Assembly: GCF_932526225.1 (NCBI RefSeq)
Contig: NC_064043.1
Location: 2,501,501 to 2,565,500 of the forward strand
Origin: Nematostella vectensis
Lineage: Eukaryota > Cnidaria > Anthozoa > Actiniaria > Edwardsiidae
Direction: 5' to 3'
Length of the DNA: 64,000 nt
This document shows, piece after piece, positions 1 through 11,898 of this stretch. Numbering within the stretch: position 1 is the stretch's first letter; the number at the start of each line of letters is the position of its first letter. The notes under the pieces were generated by a model. The model saw only the letters and a list, made by a program, of their open reading frames with translations, ran no database searches and was not told the DNA's origin. A program made the position numbers and the translations under genes.

Positions 1-625
1 ATTAATAAACGGTATTTACAATAAATATGAAATGCTATTAAAAATGCGAGCGCCTGAACTGCTAACAGTTTGTGTTCAACGTACTTCAGAAAAAGGCCGT
101 AAAATACGGATACACTAAAACTGCGCACAATTGCTTGTCGGGCTTTTGGTAACTCCTAGCAACTAGAATGAAGTTTAGAGGCATAAAATGTATACAACAG
201 TAACAAGTTCGCAAATCGCTGGACAAAAAAAGTTTTTTTTAAGATTAGTCCTTGTTTGCGATAGCGAAAGTCAATTTCTTTCTGAGGAGGAGGGCTTGAT
301 GATTCCCTTCATTAATCGATCCTCAAGCCAGTGCGAATTTAATGGTTTTATGCAAAGATTAAGGAATCTTTACTAATTGTAGCTGTGCTTGTAAGGCTGG
401 TCACAGGGCGCATGCGTACTTCCGCCAACAAGTCTTTTTCTTTTCTTATTTATACCTGAGTACCTCACACTTAAACAAACCCTGGGTTTGTACATGACCT
501 GAGGCTAGGATTTTGTATGTAGAACACATGTCAGACCATTTGATATGTTCACTTGACCGTGCTACACTTGTAAAAGCACTTGGTATGTCCCTACACTCGC
601 TGTGTTGTTCAGTTCAGTTACTGAC
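1..625. other. Left-edge non-coding stretch
   Basis: I see no exon here on either strand. It follows the last visible exon of gene A, so it is most likely intron sequence of that gene, or its 3' flank if the gene ends at the TAA at 620-618. A short plus-strand ORF near 188-376 has no recognisable domain and is not called. Confidence 0.5.
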
Positions 626-3591
626 CAATAAAGAGAACCTCTAAGCTGTCCGAGCCTTCATCGTTAGACGCCGTGACCTTAAACCACGCCCCGATATTGA
701 GGGTGAAGGGTATACGCACAACAGTTGATAAGCTTCCCTCTGTGGGTTTCTTGAGTACTTCTGGCCTGACGGCCTTGTCGTACGACTCAAAAGGACGCCA
801 CATAGATGGGTTCGCAGGACTTCCATAAAACCACGAGGGTTGCATTTCCCATCGAATACTTGGTTCAGGGTAACCGAGGTGCTTAAAGTACACAGTAAAT
901 GTAGATGGACCGGGCTTCCGCAGGATGACTTTCGGAGTGTTTGCTCTGTCTATCTCTGGGGCATCTAAACACACAAATAATGACACGAAATAACTTAAAT
1001 TTACAAAATAAGCCATGACAGGCCCGTTACAGGTACTGGTCATGTACAGCTATAGATGTATCAAAATAAGTATACCCAGTCCGGTGTCTCACCCATGAAG
1101 CCTGACCGCCTCCCTAGGCCCAAGTCCCCCTTATCAAATCATTAGAGCGCTAGCTCACTATTCCCTGCTAGAGGACTTATTAGGGTTAGACTTACGTGGT
1201 ACGTTGACTACGAAGTATTTTCGTGCTGTACCGAAGGGATTGTTGGAGATGCAGAGGAACATTCCACTGTGATAGTCGACGTCGGGTCGCTCTACTATGA
1301 TACCATCTGTAGCTTGGATGAAGTCCTCATCAGTGCATCTTTCCACGTGGATACGGGTGCACGGTTTAATAGATACACCCTTTTTCATCCGCGGGAAATA
1401 TTTCCACTCAATCGTGGGTTTAGGGTAACCATTTGGCTTACATCCGAGGAAGACTGGGGTATTGGGCGTGGCCGTGATGGTTTCTGAGCTGGTACTGAAT
1501 ATTGGTGGCGTGGGGTCTGGGGCATAATACAAACGAATGCAAAGTTATTAAAAAGATTAAATGCAGTTTTCATCGTCTGGAGAATAAAAGGACGGAATGC
1601 TTCCCCTAGTAAACAGTTATCTTTATTCAGAGAGGGTCACATTATAACCTTCAAATAGGTTTTCTAACTAATGCCTCCTGGTGAAAATAATAATTTGCGC
1701 TGGCTACCGTAGGAATGGACCCCCCTACCCTACCCCCCAAAAAGCTTAGATAGAATGGCTGGCTTGTCCATAGCAAGCTAGGGTCCACTGGGTCTCCGCG
1801 CATGTTTATACTGATCATAATAACCTTTACCTATTTGTCAGACTCACCTGTTACAACTAGATGGTTATTCCTGTACAGGTATTCAAACGGTTTTCCTAGA
1901 CTGCATTCGTAATGACCGCTCTGGGCGACCTGGGCGTTGACAATGGTGAGAGTGCTATTCCACACGGTGACATTGCTGAACCCATAATCAACATTCGTAT
2001 TTACGTTCGTTACGTGGTAATTGCGCGATCGTCGGATCCTCTGCTTCTGTGACGGGTCTTGATTGGTGGAGTAATAGAACCATTTGATGCGCTTATTGGC
2101 AGTAGTTTCGCATGATATCCTAACATCACTGCCTGACACTTTGCGTTCCAGGAGGACCTCTGGGGACATCACCAGACTTGGGGAAGCTGGAAGTTTAAAA
2201 AAGGTGGATGTAAGGACATGACAGAAAAACCATGAATATGCGCAATTCGAAGAGATAGATAAAGAAGATAAAATTTCTTACAATGGCCATAAGTTCCTTG
2301 TATTCCGGACTGATTTTCCCTTTTTAAAACACAAATAACGTGAAGCCGAAATGCACATACCCAGATTTTGGCTTTTTAAGAAAATTTTTTCTTGATCATC
2401 CTTGCGCTATGTTTGAGCTCAGGGACGAAAACCTCAAATTTTCAATGTCACTTTACAAAAAGTCGCATCAATTAAAAAAGTCGCATTTGATATTTTGTTT
2501 GATATTACTCACTAAGTACTAAGGGGAATTTTCAGCCTTATTTGATGTGAAATGAGCTTATTGGAAACGTCAAGTCATGTTTTTCCGTCATGTCGGATGT
2601 AACCAAGTTGGAAAAAGGAGTGATTGTGTCTAAAGGGTAGAGCTGACATCTATTATACGAAATTAACACCCATGCAATCAAACGCGAAAAAATGAAAAAT
2701 AAAGAGTACGCGATTTTTAAAATGAAGTGCTTTTAAGTAACTCTTAAAAAGCAGGTGAATTAATGAATACCTAATCGCTAATTTGTATTTAGGTTTATTC
2801 CAAAGTTTGATCTAAAAGTGCTTCAGTTATAAAAAGACGTTGAAACAAGTACAGCGTCAGTTATTCAAAAGACGTTGAAACAAGTACATGCACCTGCCAA
2901 CCATGAATAGAACATTGGCGATCCGATCGAAGCACTTTTTCAATTTTTTTTCATTCAACTTGAGGGTCTCAATGGAATGAGGGAGGGGAGGGGGGGGTGG
3001 CAGTCATAGGTATCATATGGAGAAAGTATAATATTTGGTGAAAGTTACAGGTGGTTTAATAGAACTTTACGGTGTGCGTTACAGAATACAACTAGTTAAT
3101 CCAGGCATTGTGTGTCACTCACCAGCCGTTAGAACAATGACAAAATCCCTGGTGATTTCTTGTTTGCTATCACTCAGAGCTCTACACTGATAGAACCCTA
3201 TGTCTTCAAGAGTGACTTTGAGCACGGTGAATTTCCCGGGCTTTTTCTTGTTCACTTTTCCTTCCTGTTCAGGAACCTGCCTGAAGGTATCAGAAGGTCT
3301 CATCCTGTGCCACAGGGTGACCACAACTGAGCGCTCGTTCGTATCGCAGTCTAAGCTGACATCTGAGTCTAAGCGAACTGCGTAAACTGTTGGGTTTTTG
3401 TACTTGCTGCCCATGGCCTCGAGGAATTGCATTGCTTGTTGAGTTGGGGCGCCCAATGCGCACTGAGCAACAAGGAGGCCTGGAAATAAAAACAACTATA
3501 TTTTATCAAGTCTCTCAACTTTAAGTCTGCGTGGTGAAAAACGTCTCATCCATCTCTTACCTAAAATTATGAAAAGCCCTGCCGACTGCAT
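626..3591 (-). CDS. Gene A: secreted or membrane VEGFR-like Ig protein, 4 Ig domains, 3' end not seen
   Basis: Five exons on the minus strand: 3591-3561, 3479-3123, 2186-1848, 1516-1196 and 964-626, all joined in phase 1 (462 codons visible). Exon 1 plus the start of exon 2 gives a signal peptide (MQSAGLFIILG joined to LLVAQCALG). Each later exon encodes one Ig domain. Domain 1 has the second-cysteine motif GFYQC. Domain 3 carries an extra cysteine pair (PCTRIHVERC) also present in domain 3 of the neighbouring receptors. Domain 4 lacks the canonical cysteines (FKVTASND where FKC would be expected); loss of that disulfide is also known for domain 4 of vertebrate VEGFRs. The last exon ends at G/GTCAGTAA, where a possible donor overlaps an in-frame TAA. 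Exon length (339 bp) and phase favour splicing onward off the left edge, so a transmembrane and kinase part could lie outside the window. A four-domain secreted product is the alternative. Confidence 0.8.
2262..2580 (+). repeat. Dispersed repeat, copy 1
   Basis: About 320 bp with clear similarity to the reverse complement of 36965-37272. Both copies share the left end AATTTCTTACAATGGCCAT, the core GAAATGCACATAC, the phrase CTCAGGGACGAAAA and the tail TTACTCACTAAGTACT. This copy lies in the gene A intron between exons 2 and 3, antisense to that gene. No terminal inverted repeat was evident, so the class is unknown. Confidence 0.75.
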
Positions 3592-5382
3592 CTTTTCTTC
3601 TTGGGATCAAAAACAAATGCGAGATCTGTGGGTTAGACAATACAAATCAGGTAATCAGCAAATGCTGAAGCAGGGCTTGTTGAAGGTACTATGATATGAG
3701 TTTACCAACAATTTTCACGTCCACTATCTGTGCGCTAAAGGTTTAAGATACGGCAGTTAGCTTTTGAATGTTTAATAGAGCATGGCATTCGTAGACCGTT
3801 GCGTTTGACATGAAAAAATAACAATGACTGTATTAAATCATCCCGCCAAACCAAACAAAACAAACACTTTTGTAACGCGACCATGTGCGCAATTGACAAA
3901 ATGCACTCAATTGGTCCCCAGGGAGAAGAAACTATTAATGTGCACGTGTGAATATGAGCAAACAACGAATATATTTCTAACGGAAATTTCTAGTCTAAAT
4001 TTAGCCGCTCGTACTAAACATCTCGGGTCATGCATTCCGGAAGTGCTGTGATTGGCCTAAAAATTGATTGATTGGCATGTCATTTGTCCGACATTACGAC
4101 AGGGATGTAACGTCATCTGCCATTTTCGACATTTTTCATCGTTACAAGATCTTATGAATAAAATATCATTCCAAGAATGTCGCACATAAGACACTTTAAT
4201 TACTTGGAATGTTGACGATGCGTCACTTAGGGCACAGGCGATTCAGGCGACGAAATGTTGTCATTTGAAACTGAATTGAGGAAAAAGCCAAAAGACAACA
4301 AATATTTCCCAAATACAGAGGTAGAGATTTATTAGAAGAAATGCGATATCGACCTAAAACCATGTATACCCGCAAGCTTTAGAGAATACTAAAGTCAGTG
4401 CGGTGTTTTACGTGCATTCTTAGCGTTTAGTATCAACCCCCTAGGATGCTGGCCATTTCAATAAAAACATGCATTTAACTCACCTAGCTGATAATAAACT
4501 TGCGCTGGTTTTACACCGTTTAGAATCTCACGTTTTGTATCTTGTGCTTGTATTCGTGTGGTTAGAATCTCACGTTCTGTATCTTGTGCTGTTCGGATCG
4601 TGTCCGCGATATTCGTCTACACGCTGTCGTCTTCAAAGTATATATACACAGATCAGTTCCGGGCAGTCATGGAATATCAGGGTATATCCCCCCCATGTGA
4701 CCTCACCGCCCACCTATGACGTCACAGGATCGCCACGAGGCGCGGTGAATTAGTCACAGCACAACCTCGGTAAACCTTTAGATATCGGCGTGATTATGCG
4801 CCTTGTTAGCGGCTCTGCGCTCTCGTTGGCATGATCAACCTTATCGACCTCATTACTAGAGCACTGTTTAAACTCACATTGCACTTGAAATCTCGATTAT
4901 CAGAAGCTCATTTCCTCAGCTCCCCCGTCGATTGGAGTACATTTCCTAGAGAGTTTAGCTACCGGAAGGTTCTCATTTGTGCTTGAAAATTATTTGGCGT
5001 CATAAAAAAAAAAAGAACGCATAGAGAGCAAACTAATTACCGCAACTATAGAAATGATTTCGACTGTTAACAGTCTCTATCATAATTAACAACAAAAACA
5101 CCACTCCCTATGACGTGAAGTCTTTCGCAACTGCGCTTTATTCTGGACAAATTTGACAAGGTCCATTTGACAACCACGCAAGAAATAAGTATGACGCTGG
5201 ATATTACACTTGGATTGGACAGGTTTCGATAAAGGCTTGAAAATCAATGTCAATATTTGGGCTGCCTCTAGAAGGGCCTCCTAAGATCATTTCCGCCGAT
5301 ATGAAGGTTTTGGCTGATGCATCGAGTTGATTTGGATGAGCTGAAAGCGTTCCAGAAAGCGTTGATAACGAGAAAAGTATCC
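3592..5382. other. Intergenic region upstream of gene A
   Basis: No convincing exon. It should contain the gene A promoter. A perfect cyclic-AMP-response-type palindrome TGACGTCA lies at 4717-4724. A short imperfect tandem duplication (phrase TTAGAATCTCACGTT) lies near 4518-4590. Confidence 0.45.
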
Positions 5383-5529
5383 TTCAAGTACTCGCCTGCT
5401 TGCAGGCGTTTACCCGGTGTTTTTTTCGCTATGCCTTAGGTCGTGGTCGCCATCTTGTTTTTGGCAAAACACCGTAAACATAGCGAAAAACACACCGGGT
5501 TGACGCCTGCAAGCAGGCTATTCAAGTAC
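5383..5529. mobile_element. 129 bp MITE with long terminal inverted repeats and 9 bp target-site duplication
   Basis: The element spans 5392-5520. Its ends are inverted repeats of about 42 bp: left starts TCGCCTGCTTGCAGGCGT and the right end reversed starts TAGCCTGCTTGCAGGCGT; both then run through ACCCGGTGT to TTTTTCGCTATG. It is flanked by the exact 9 bp direct repeat TTCAAGTAC (5383-5391 and 5521-5529). Nine-base duplications with long inverted repeats are typical of Mutator-like elements. It has no coding capacity, so it is non-autonomous. The superfamily assignment is an inference. Confidence 0.85.
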
Positions 5530-7481
5530 ATTCATTGTTAAAGCCCTGAGATGGCTATATCCGGCGCATGTAGTTGCCGAGATAAGATGACATTGATTGG
5601 TCCTTTCGATGCAATGTTGCACCCGCTCCACAGGAGAGAAAAGGGTATCAGGGAAGGGCTTTTTCCAAGGCAGAATTTGCAAACATAATATGCGTTTGCA
5701 TCCGAGAAAGAGAGAACTTGTTGAAGACATTTCAAGAATCCGATATAACCATAAGTATGTAGTTATGAGGATGGACCGAACGGAATTTATTGTCATCATT
5801 TTTACAAGAGTTCTCTCCTTGATTGAAAAATGATCTTAAAATGTCGATAAACATGTCCTAAGAAAAATAAAAGCGCAACTTCTTGCATCTTATGCTCCAT
5901 CTGCCTATCCCCCGCTGCTCAATTCGCACCCTAGAACTCGGCATGTCAACACTGCGTAGATGCTATGTAAGAAAGAACTCGCATGTCAACACTGGGTAGA
6001 TGATATGTAATAAAGTTTTTCATAAGGTTTGAGGGCTCTTTAAATGGATTTACCAATTACTCATTTTTCTAAAAGGGCCATGAGAAATGCGGAACTCAGG
6101 ATATCGATACTTTATATGGCCAACATGTAGAACGAGCACTTCCTCCTACGCATGACGAATAACGCAAAATTGACCGCGCGTGACATCTGTCACGTAACAC
6201 GTGTAGCGCGCAAAGACATTGGCTTGTTATGGCCAGTGCTGGGGGTCAGCAGGGCTCGTCTTCTCATTACGGACACACACAAAGTGTTGTCGTTGCTCCC
6301 GTCTTGTTCCTTTCGTAAATTTCCTGCGCACGAGCTTTGCACGGACCCGGACCCGATCCTGCCTTCCTGAGTTTACGGCGCCGAAAAACCGCGAAAGGGC
6401 GGATTGCCGCGCAAATCTCTCGATCAGAATTTCTTGGCAAACGTCGGGTGAATGAAAGTTTGGTCTTAAATTAAGGAAACAGTTGGTTTATTTTCCAAGG
6501 ACTGTCTTCTTCCCGTCTGTTTACGGGGGAATTTCCCTTACCTCTCCTCCCCCGTAAAACACGATCTACTCCCATTTCCATGCCTAGTTGGGGATTTGAA
6601 ACTGCCAGGTTCTCATGCCGGATTATTGCAGCTCGACACAGGATAACAGAGGAAATGTTTTAGGAATGTCCCGAGCCCGGCTATTCCCACACCAGGTCAG
6701 AGCACACACAGACCCAAGACAGGGACTAGAATTGCATTCTCCTTACAAAACAAAGTTAAATGACGTGTACGAGAAATGTTTATTCGCCATGCATTCGCCG
6801 CTACGTGTGTCGGTAGTTAGCCCTTCATTAGTGTCAAACTCCTGTGCTGAAGAGCACGCTTGAGAGGGTCACACTTTGACCTTGCTGGTTTCGCATAGTG
6901 CGCGTTCTTTTCCCGTCAGCACAGTCAGTCCCGGATATTGGACAGGAAGTCTTTGAAATTGTTGCGATTTTGAAGAAAGCTGGCGCGCTTGAGAAGCTTT
7001 GATGCGCTGTGATTATAACCACAGTTTTACAGTTTTTTTAGTCACGATTGGTAAAAAGAACTATTAGTTATTAGTTAATATGCACCATGCCGTTCAAGCC
7101 CCCCCCCCCCCCCTTCTCTCTATGGCCTTGTGTCTTGTCAGAACACCATATATGGTGTTCTTTCTCATAGGTGTGGCGAGAAGGATTAGCAGCTCGTTGA
7201 GTCGCGGTTAAACAACTGTATGAAGACTGCAGCCCAATCCCCAGGGGTTGAATCTCAAGCAGAAACAGAGCAAGCTGTGTCAAGGGTACAGAGTAACGGC
7301 TCGTCATCAACAACTTGCTCCCGTTAAACAACCTCTATCAGCTGCCATTTTGTCATCCTAGAACGTACCAGGTGCGAAAAAGCATCCATTTCCATCGGCT
7401 GATTTGGGGAAGCCCATGCGATAATTTTTATTAAATTTGGTTAAGTATTAGACTTTGTTTTTAGATGGATATTTCGCGATT
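5530..7481. other. Intergenic, no gene seen
   Basis: Unique sequence with a two-copy tandem duplication near 5936-6010 (shared phrase GCATGTCAACACTG) and a run of C near 7099-7113. Several ORFs of 60-90 codons lack domains, splice context or homologous feel, and are not called. Confidence 0.4.
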
Positions 7482-9022
7482 CCATCCCGCGGGATCTCAC
7501 AGACGCGTTCACCCCTCCATCCCGCGGGATCTCACAGACGTGTGTGCCCTTCCATCCCGCGGAATCTCACAGACGTGTGTACCCTTCCATCCCGCGGGAT
7601 CTCACAGACGTGTGTACCCCTCCATCCCGCGGGATCTCACAGACGTGTGTAACCCTCCATCCCGCGGGATCTCACAGACGCGTTCACCCCTCCATCCCGC
7701 GGGATCTCAAAGACGTGTGTAACCCTCCATCCCGCGGGATCTCACAGACGTGTGTACCCTTCCATCCCGCGGGATTTCACAGACGCGTTACCCCTCCATC
7801 CCGCGGGATTTCACAGACGCGTCACCCCTCCATCCCGCGGGATTTCACAGACGCGTTCACCCCTCCATCCCGCGGGATCTCACAGACGCGTTCACCCCTC
7901 CATCCCGCGGGATCTCACAGTCGCGTTCACCCCTCCATCCCGCGGGATCTCACAGACGCGTTCACCCCTCCATCCCGCGGGATCTCACAGACGCGTTCAC
8001 CCCTCCATCCCGCGGGATCTCACAGACGTGTGTACCCCTCCATCCCGCGGGATTTCACAGACGCGTTCACCCCTCCATCCCGCGGGATCTCACAGACGCG
8101 TTCACCCCTCCATTCCGCGGGATCTAACAGACGCGTTCACCCCTCCATCCCGCGGGATCTCACAGACGCGTTCACCCCTCCATCCCGCGGGATCTCACAG
8201 ACGTTTGTACCCCTCCATCCCGCGGGATCTCACAGACGTGTATACCCTTCCATCCCGCGGGATCTCAAAGACGTGTAAATCCTTCCATCCTGGGGGATCT
8301 CACAGACGTGTATACCCTTCCATCCCGCGGGATCTCAAAGACATGTAAATCCTTCCATCCCGGGGGATCTCACAGACGTGTATACTTTTCCATCCCGCGG
8401 GATCTCAAAGACGTGTATAGCCTTCCATCCCGCGGGATCTAACAGACGCGTTCACCCCTCCATTCCGCGGGATCTAACAGACGCGTTCACCCATCTATCC
8501 CGCGGGATTTCACAGACGCGTCACCCCTCCATCCCGCGGGATCTCACAGACGCGTCACCCCTCCATCCCGCGGGATTTCACAGACGCGTCACCCCTCCAT
8601 CCCGCGGGATTTCACAGACGCGTCATCCCTCCATCCCGCGGGATCTCACAGACGTGTGTACCCCTCCATCCCGCGGGATCTCACAGACGCGTTCACCCCT
8701 CCATCCCGCGGGATCTCAAAGACGTGTGTAACCCTCCATCCCGCGGGATCTTACAGACGTGTGTACCCTTCCATCCCGCGGGATTTCACAGACGCGTCAC
8801 CCCTCCATCCCGCGGGATCTCACAGGCGCGTTCACCCCTCTATCCCGCGGGATCTCACAGGCGTTCATCACTCCATCCCGCGGGATCTCAAAGACGTTTG
8901 TACCCCTCCATCCCGCGGATCTCAAAGACGTGTATACCCTTCCATCCCGCGGGATCTCAAAGACGTGTATAGCCTTCCATCCCGCGGGATCTCAAAGACG
9001 CGTACAGACATCCATCCCGCGG
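7482..9022. repeat. 35 bp minisatellite, about 44 copies
   Basis: The unit contains the palindrome TCCCGCGGGA followed by TCTCACAGACG and a variable CGTTCACC or TGTGTACC segment. Copies differ by point changes and small gains or losses, with the CCGCGG core almost invariant. Because 35 is not a multiple of three, one turn of three units encodes the same 35-residue peptide repeat in every forward frame, which explains long overlapping ORFs in all three plus frames. I regard these as by-products, not genes. Confidence 0.95.
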
Positions 9023-9254
9023 GAACTTCATCCTCCCACGGGCCTTACAAAGACTTTCATACTACAAACCCCACGAGCTCTTACAGACTTCCGTCCGTCC
9101 TTCGTGTTCAAAAGTGCTTCCAGTTCTAAATGTGTTTATTAGGAGCGTGCTCCTTGTGCCGAGTGCATGGGACCACGCGTGTTTCACCTCGTGCCGTGCG
9201 TGGCACGCGCGTTTCACTTACCGCAGAGTCATCACTGGTCTGGATGGGGAAGTC

Positions 9255-9635
9255 TACATGTCGGTAGTCAGTTAAAATTTCCATAATTTGTCGGTAGTCG
9301 GTAAGAATTATCTGTCTTTGTCGGTAGTCGGTGAACTAAGCTAGTATTCGCTTTTGTACCAGATTTCATGTATAAACAAGATTAAACATTATTTAGGGTT
9401 GATTATTAATTTTAGTTATTAAAATAACTTATTGATAAAAAATCAATTATGGATTAATAATTGACTTAAAAAATGATGCAACAGGAACTACAAAGTGCAG
9501 ATTCTGAAATGGCCGAATTTGATTGACGATGGAAGTAAAGAGTAAAAATACCGGAAGTAATAAAATGTCGGTAGTCGGCAAATATTTTTTGTCGCTAGTC
9601 ACTAAATTTTTTTCATGTTTTGTCGGTAGTCAGTT
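9255..9635. repeat. Two clusters of a TGTCGGTAGTC motif
   Basis: Three copies of TGTCGGTAGTC followed by AGTTA or GGTAA lie at about 9258-9335 and three more (one reading GTCGCTAGTC) at about 9566-9630, all in direct orientation and separated by about 230 bp of AT-rich sequence. The layout resembles subterminal repeats of a non-autonomous transposon, but I could not define terminal repeats or a target duplication. Confidence 0.6.
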
Positions 9636-10251
9636 ACTTTCATGTTCCCGTGAGATTGCGTCTGCCGCCCGCGGGATGCCAACATAAATCCCGCTATTTT
9701 GACCCGTCTCTCTCGGAGGTAATTCTAGACTTGTTTTCTTTATTCCTCTCTCCACGGTTCAGAACGCGTAAATTGCTTGACTATTAGCCTGTTAAAAAAT
9801 GTTTATTATGGAGTACTATGCTAGAGGACAGCTTTCCTAACGGCGTTTCTGCATTCTTCGCTATTATTTTTTTTATTATTTTTCATAATTCATTATATAT
9901 ATTTTGAGGATATCGGGTATCAGTTCAACTGAAAAATCGAAGATATTCGCGGGTAAGGATGGAAGGGCGAGAAGTGGAGAAAGATGAAAATACGAATAAA
10001 AACCGTTTTTGAAAGTTTTAATATAAAAACAATTTCCCATAACTGGTCTCGTTGTGCATTTTGAAAAGGAATAATAACCTCTAAATAGCTAAAAAGAGTG
10101 GAATTCCGCAACAAATATTTGGTGAATGTTCTCGAGTCTTTGGTGATAGCTACAGGGCGTACGTCTTCCACGCAGAACGATACAAGCTGTTTGTAAGCAA
10201 TACAGTTCCAATGAAGGTCATGTCTAGGCCATAGGAACCGGGTCTGGCGTC
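9636..10251. other. 3' flank of gene D
   Basis: No exon seen. TTTATT (reverse AATAAA) occurs near 9872-9877, a possible but distant polyadenylation signal for gene D. Confidence 0.35.
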
Positions 10252-10876
10252 CTATTTAGGATGCGGAAGGTGCACAATGCCTTTTCCCGTTGCTTTTCCA
10301 GATCTCGCATGGCAGCTGAAGCTGCCCTGGATTCTGTTCCCGCGGGATAACTTCAGTACATAGACGTTTTTCTTCTGTATTTGTTTGCATTTTAGCGATG
10401 ATTTTGGCCTGGATTTTTTGTCATCGCATACAAGCTTCTGGTTGTCCTTTTTCCAGATTATGCTCAAAGGTTTTCGTGCTCCTTTCACTTTACAAGTGAT
10501 GCTTATTCTGTTTCCCCTCGCTTTGCTCTTGACCGTCACTTGAAGCCCACCGGGCATCTTCCTCTTGACCTTGATCTTGACACGCCTCTCCAGGGAGGTA
10601 CCATTCTGATCATGCCCACTGCATACATACACTCCCCGGTCGCGGCTCTGGAGATTGATTAGTGTGAGGGTGGTATCGTTGGACCTCAAGGATCCATCCT
10701 TGGACCACGTCAAGTTAACGACTTGATCACTGGAGCACGCCAGATTTATGCTGGATCCAACGAGAAGAGTCCCAGGCTTCTCAGGGGTCACTCGGATCAA
10801 ACTGGTTACGCCTGAAGGAAAAAGGTTGGTGCCAAATGTTTGGTAAATCAACAGATATAGTGTACGATATGTGAAT

Positions 10877-10907
<31 letters not shown>

Positions 10908-11898
10908 GGGCAGCATAAGAAAAAGCAAACCAACATAAGAGAAAATTAAGCTGCGGGGCTTTCCAATGAGGATCTATGCCAGTACAGGCTATTTTCAGCG
11001 GCCAATCAAAACAAAGTAGCCTTGGGCGCCAATAGGAGTCCTCTTTGATAACGTACAGATGCACCGCTATCAACCAGTCAGTGTGCTCAAACAGTGCTTA
11101 GCTTTGTAAGCCAATCAGAAGAGTAAGTACATAAGATACGTCGCTAATATCGATCTCTGAATAAGTGCACACAGATGTATACATCGTGTGGCGTGATCCA
11201 GGTGAATTGGCATAAAAGACCTAATTCAACTGCGGGAGACATTCTTCTTCCCCGCAATCCGTCATTTAAAATCCGCAGTCAATAATTGAAAACTTACGGG
11301 GCGCATCCGAACTACGGGATACTTTCTGGGGTCCGAACGATATGGAATGTGCTAGAAGGATAAGCTAGTTCAAGGGCTAGGCAAACGAAGTATGGCCTTA
11401 GAGAACAGGACGCCATAAATGTCACGAAAAAACACTGTAGTGTACAAACGGAGAATGCACTGCAACGAATTCGTTCTACGTCATTTTAGCCTAGAAACCA
11501 ATAGATAGTGTTGCCATCCTTTTTTGAATAGTTCTTATGAACGTTTTAGTCATAAATTACTTAATTACGAAAAATAACTCTTCGCTAACTCTTCCTTACT
11601 CCAACCCTAGAACCGTAAATCAATAAGTCGATATTATATACCATTACTCCAGATATCGACCATAAAAAGTCGAAACTAAATCATCCGCGGCGATTATTAT
11701 CATTAAAAATTATTGTGTACAGTTAATGGTGATTACTATCACTACAGAACAAACAAGTCAAATTCATGCATTCAGCGAACCTTTTCGTCTGGCGGCCTTG
11801 GTTTTCCTTCCAGGCTGGCGGCCTTTTGCGTCCATGTTCGCAATACAAGCCAAGACAATCAGTATGACCAACAGGAGCTTCGCCGCTTGTCTACCCAT
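10252..11898 (-). CDS. Gene D: small secreted protein with two VEGFR-type Ig domains
   Basis: Two exons on the minus strand: 11898-11781 and 10811-10252, joined in phase 1, giving about 225 residues. Exon 1 encodes a signal peptide (MGRQAAKLLLVILIVLACIA) and a basic stretch (KGRQPGRKTKAARRKG). Exon 2 encodes two Ig domains and a stop. The first has NLACSS and GVYVC and resembles domain 2 of the neighbouring receptors. The second has ITCKV, an extra cysteine pair (LVCDDK and LKCKQ) and FSCHA; the extra pair matches domain 3 of gene B, C1 and C2. There is no transmembrane segment. In VEGFRs domains 2 and 3 form the ligand-binding unit, so this could act as a soluble ligand trap; that role is inference. 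The exon 1 donor (AAAAG/GTTCGC) is weak, but its phase fits every other gene in the cluster. Gene D lies downstream of gene B on the same strand. Confidence 0.75.

Noticed and set aside
7455-9142. Long proline/serine/arginine-rich ORFs in three plus-strand frames
   Set aside because: They are translations of the 35 bp minisatellite; three simultaneous open frames and no start or splice context argue against a protein.
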